From the NCBI GenBank assembly GCA_013813265.1, contig JACCRY010000162.1, forward strand, positions 1 through 64,000: a DNA stretch of 64,000 nt, in the 5' to 3' direction. Every line of letters starts with the position of its first letter. Positions within the stretch are counted from its first letter, which is position 1. This document shows positions 63,529 to 64,000 of this stretch, piece after piece. The DNA comes from Parachlamydiaceae bacterium. Its GTDB lineage: Bacteria; Chlamydiota; Chlamydiia; Chlamydiales; Parachlamydiaceae. Below the pieces are notes generated by a model, which saw only the letters and a program-made list of their open reading frames with translations, did no database searches and had not been told where the DNA came from. Position numbers and translations under genes: made by a program.

Positions 63529-64000
63529 TTTTATCCATCCTAATTCTTTCTACGATCTCTTATTCTATATTCAACAAGATTTTCTGTCTTGAAAAAGTAG
63601 CAAAAAATGAGAGAAAATGGAATTTATTTTTTTTACATTCTGAAAATTTAAATTTCTTGAAAAAAAACTGGTAATCTATTAAACAACTTCAATCAATTAC
63701 GACAAATTTTTTAATATTATTTGACTAAACAAATGTTATTAAATTATAATACAAACATATAAAGAAATAAAAAACGCTCGCCTTTAACAACATCACTCTA
63801 AATCTAATAGAATTTATAAAAGAGTATTCAATGTTAACCACAAGGCGTTTACCTTCAAACTATCACGTTTATTTACCACAATATAATGCAATTAAACGTA
63901 GCTCAAGTCATCTTAACACTTTAAAATAGAATAAGCAGGTTTAATTTATAATCTACTTACCACATTTATTTAATCAAGTCACTGAATTTTTACAATTTTT
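63529..64000. other. AT-rich end region without a clear gene
   Basis: Very AT-rich spacer. A 32-codon frame at 63831-63929 starts with ATG after a weak AAGAG and could be a small gene or the start of a leader, but nothing supports it. No hairpin or repeat of the families seen elsewhere in the window is visible. Confidence 0.5.

Noticed and set aside
63831-63929. 32-codon frame near the window end
   Set aside because: Weak ribosome site and no similarity; kept only as a note.

Overview
The window is a compact, low-GC bacterial chromosome segment that reads as a member of the Chlamydiae outside the genus Chlamydia (Parachlamydiales-like, amoeba-symbiont type). The main support is the gene order rplC-D-W-B-rpsS-rplV-rpsC-rplP-rpmC-rpsQ-rplN-X-E-rpsH-rplF-R-rpsE-rplO-secY-rpsM-rpsK-rpoA-rplQ-gapA. 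It lacks rpsN, rpmD and rpmJ, and gapA sits behind rplQ, as I recall from Chlamydia. A DhnA-type aldolase, two-helix (Inc-like) membrane proteins, a YbjN/secretion-chaperone-like protein and a CE-clan (Ulp/ChlaDub-like) protease fit the same host-associated lifestyle. The genus cannot be fixed from sequence alone.

Layout. 0-5.4 kb: likely host-interaction genes (an 803-aa coiled-coil membrane protein with a small chaperone-like partner, then the CE-clan protease) among dispersed repeats. 5.5-18.7 kb: glycosyltransferase, PepN, threonine aldolase plus a relic of its own 3' end, a decayed HEPN/MNT toxin-antitoxin pair with Mpg glycosylase, ligA-clpB, a long palindrome and an IS. 18.9-34.5 kb: tRNA-Leu, an acidic hypothetical, gapA and the S10/spc/alpha ribosomal cluster, all on the minus strand. 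34.5-46 kb: accessory region with an SLBB protein, two large membrane hypotheticals, RsmB-type methyltransferase, a kinase-like membrane protein, IS110 and serine-recombinase relics, a frameshifted alpha/beta hydrolase, then moxR with a putative outer-membrane barrel. 46-53.2 kb: proS, class I aldolase, uracil phosphoribosyltransferase and the yebC-pabB-pabC operon. 53.2-54.9 kb: a TPP riboswitch in front of an 89-codon gene of unknown function, a second hypothetical and a ferredoxin. 55-63.5 kb: pheT (missing a domain) with a lipoprotein, then the plus-strand run ndk-pabA-ndk2-glycosyltransferase-recR, a CBS protein and dxr.

Together the metabolic genes supply translation (ribosome, ProRS, PheRS), p-aminobenzoate for folate (pabA apart from pabBC), isoprenoids (dxr), glycolysis (gapA, aldolase) and nucleotide balancing (two NDKs, one with a signal peptide, and a UPRT).

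The most notable signals are: the TPP riboswitch with a legible translational switch feeding only an unknown 89-aa ORF that is closed by its own terminator; a protease whose His-x16-Asn...Gln-x5-Cys spacing matches Ulp1 but carries Asn for Asp; a second NDK with an export signal; a PheT without its EMAP/OB tRNA-binding insert; a membrane-anchored kinase-like protein; and several families of long palindromes and inverted-pair repeats in most large intergenic gaps.
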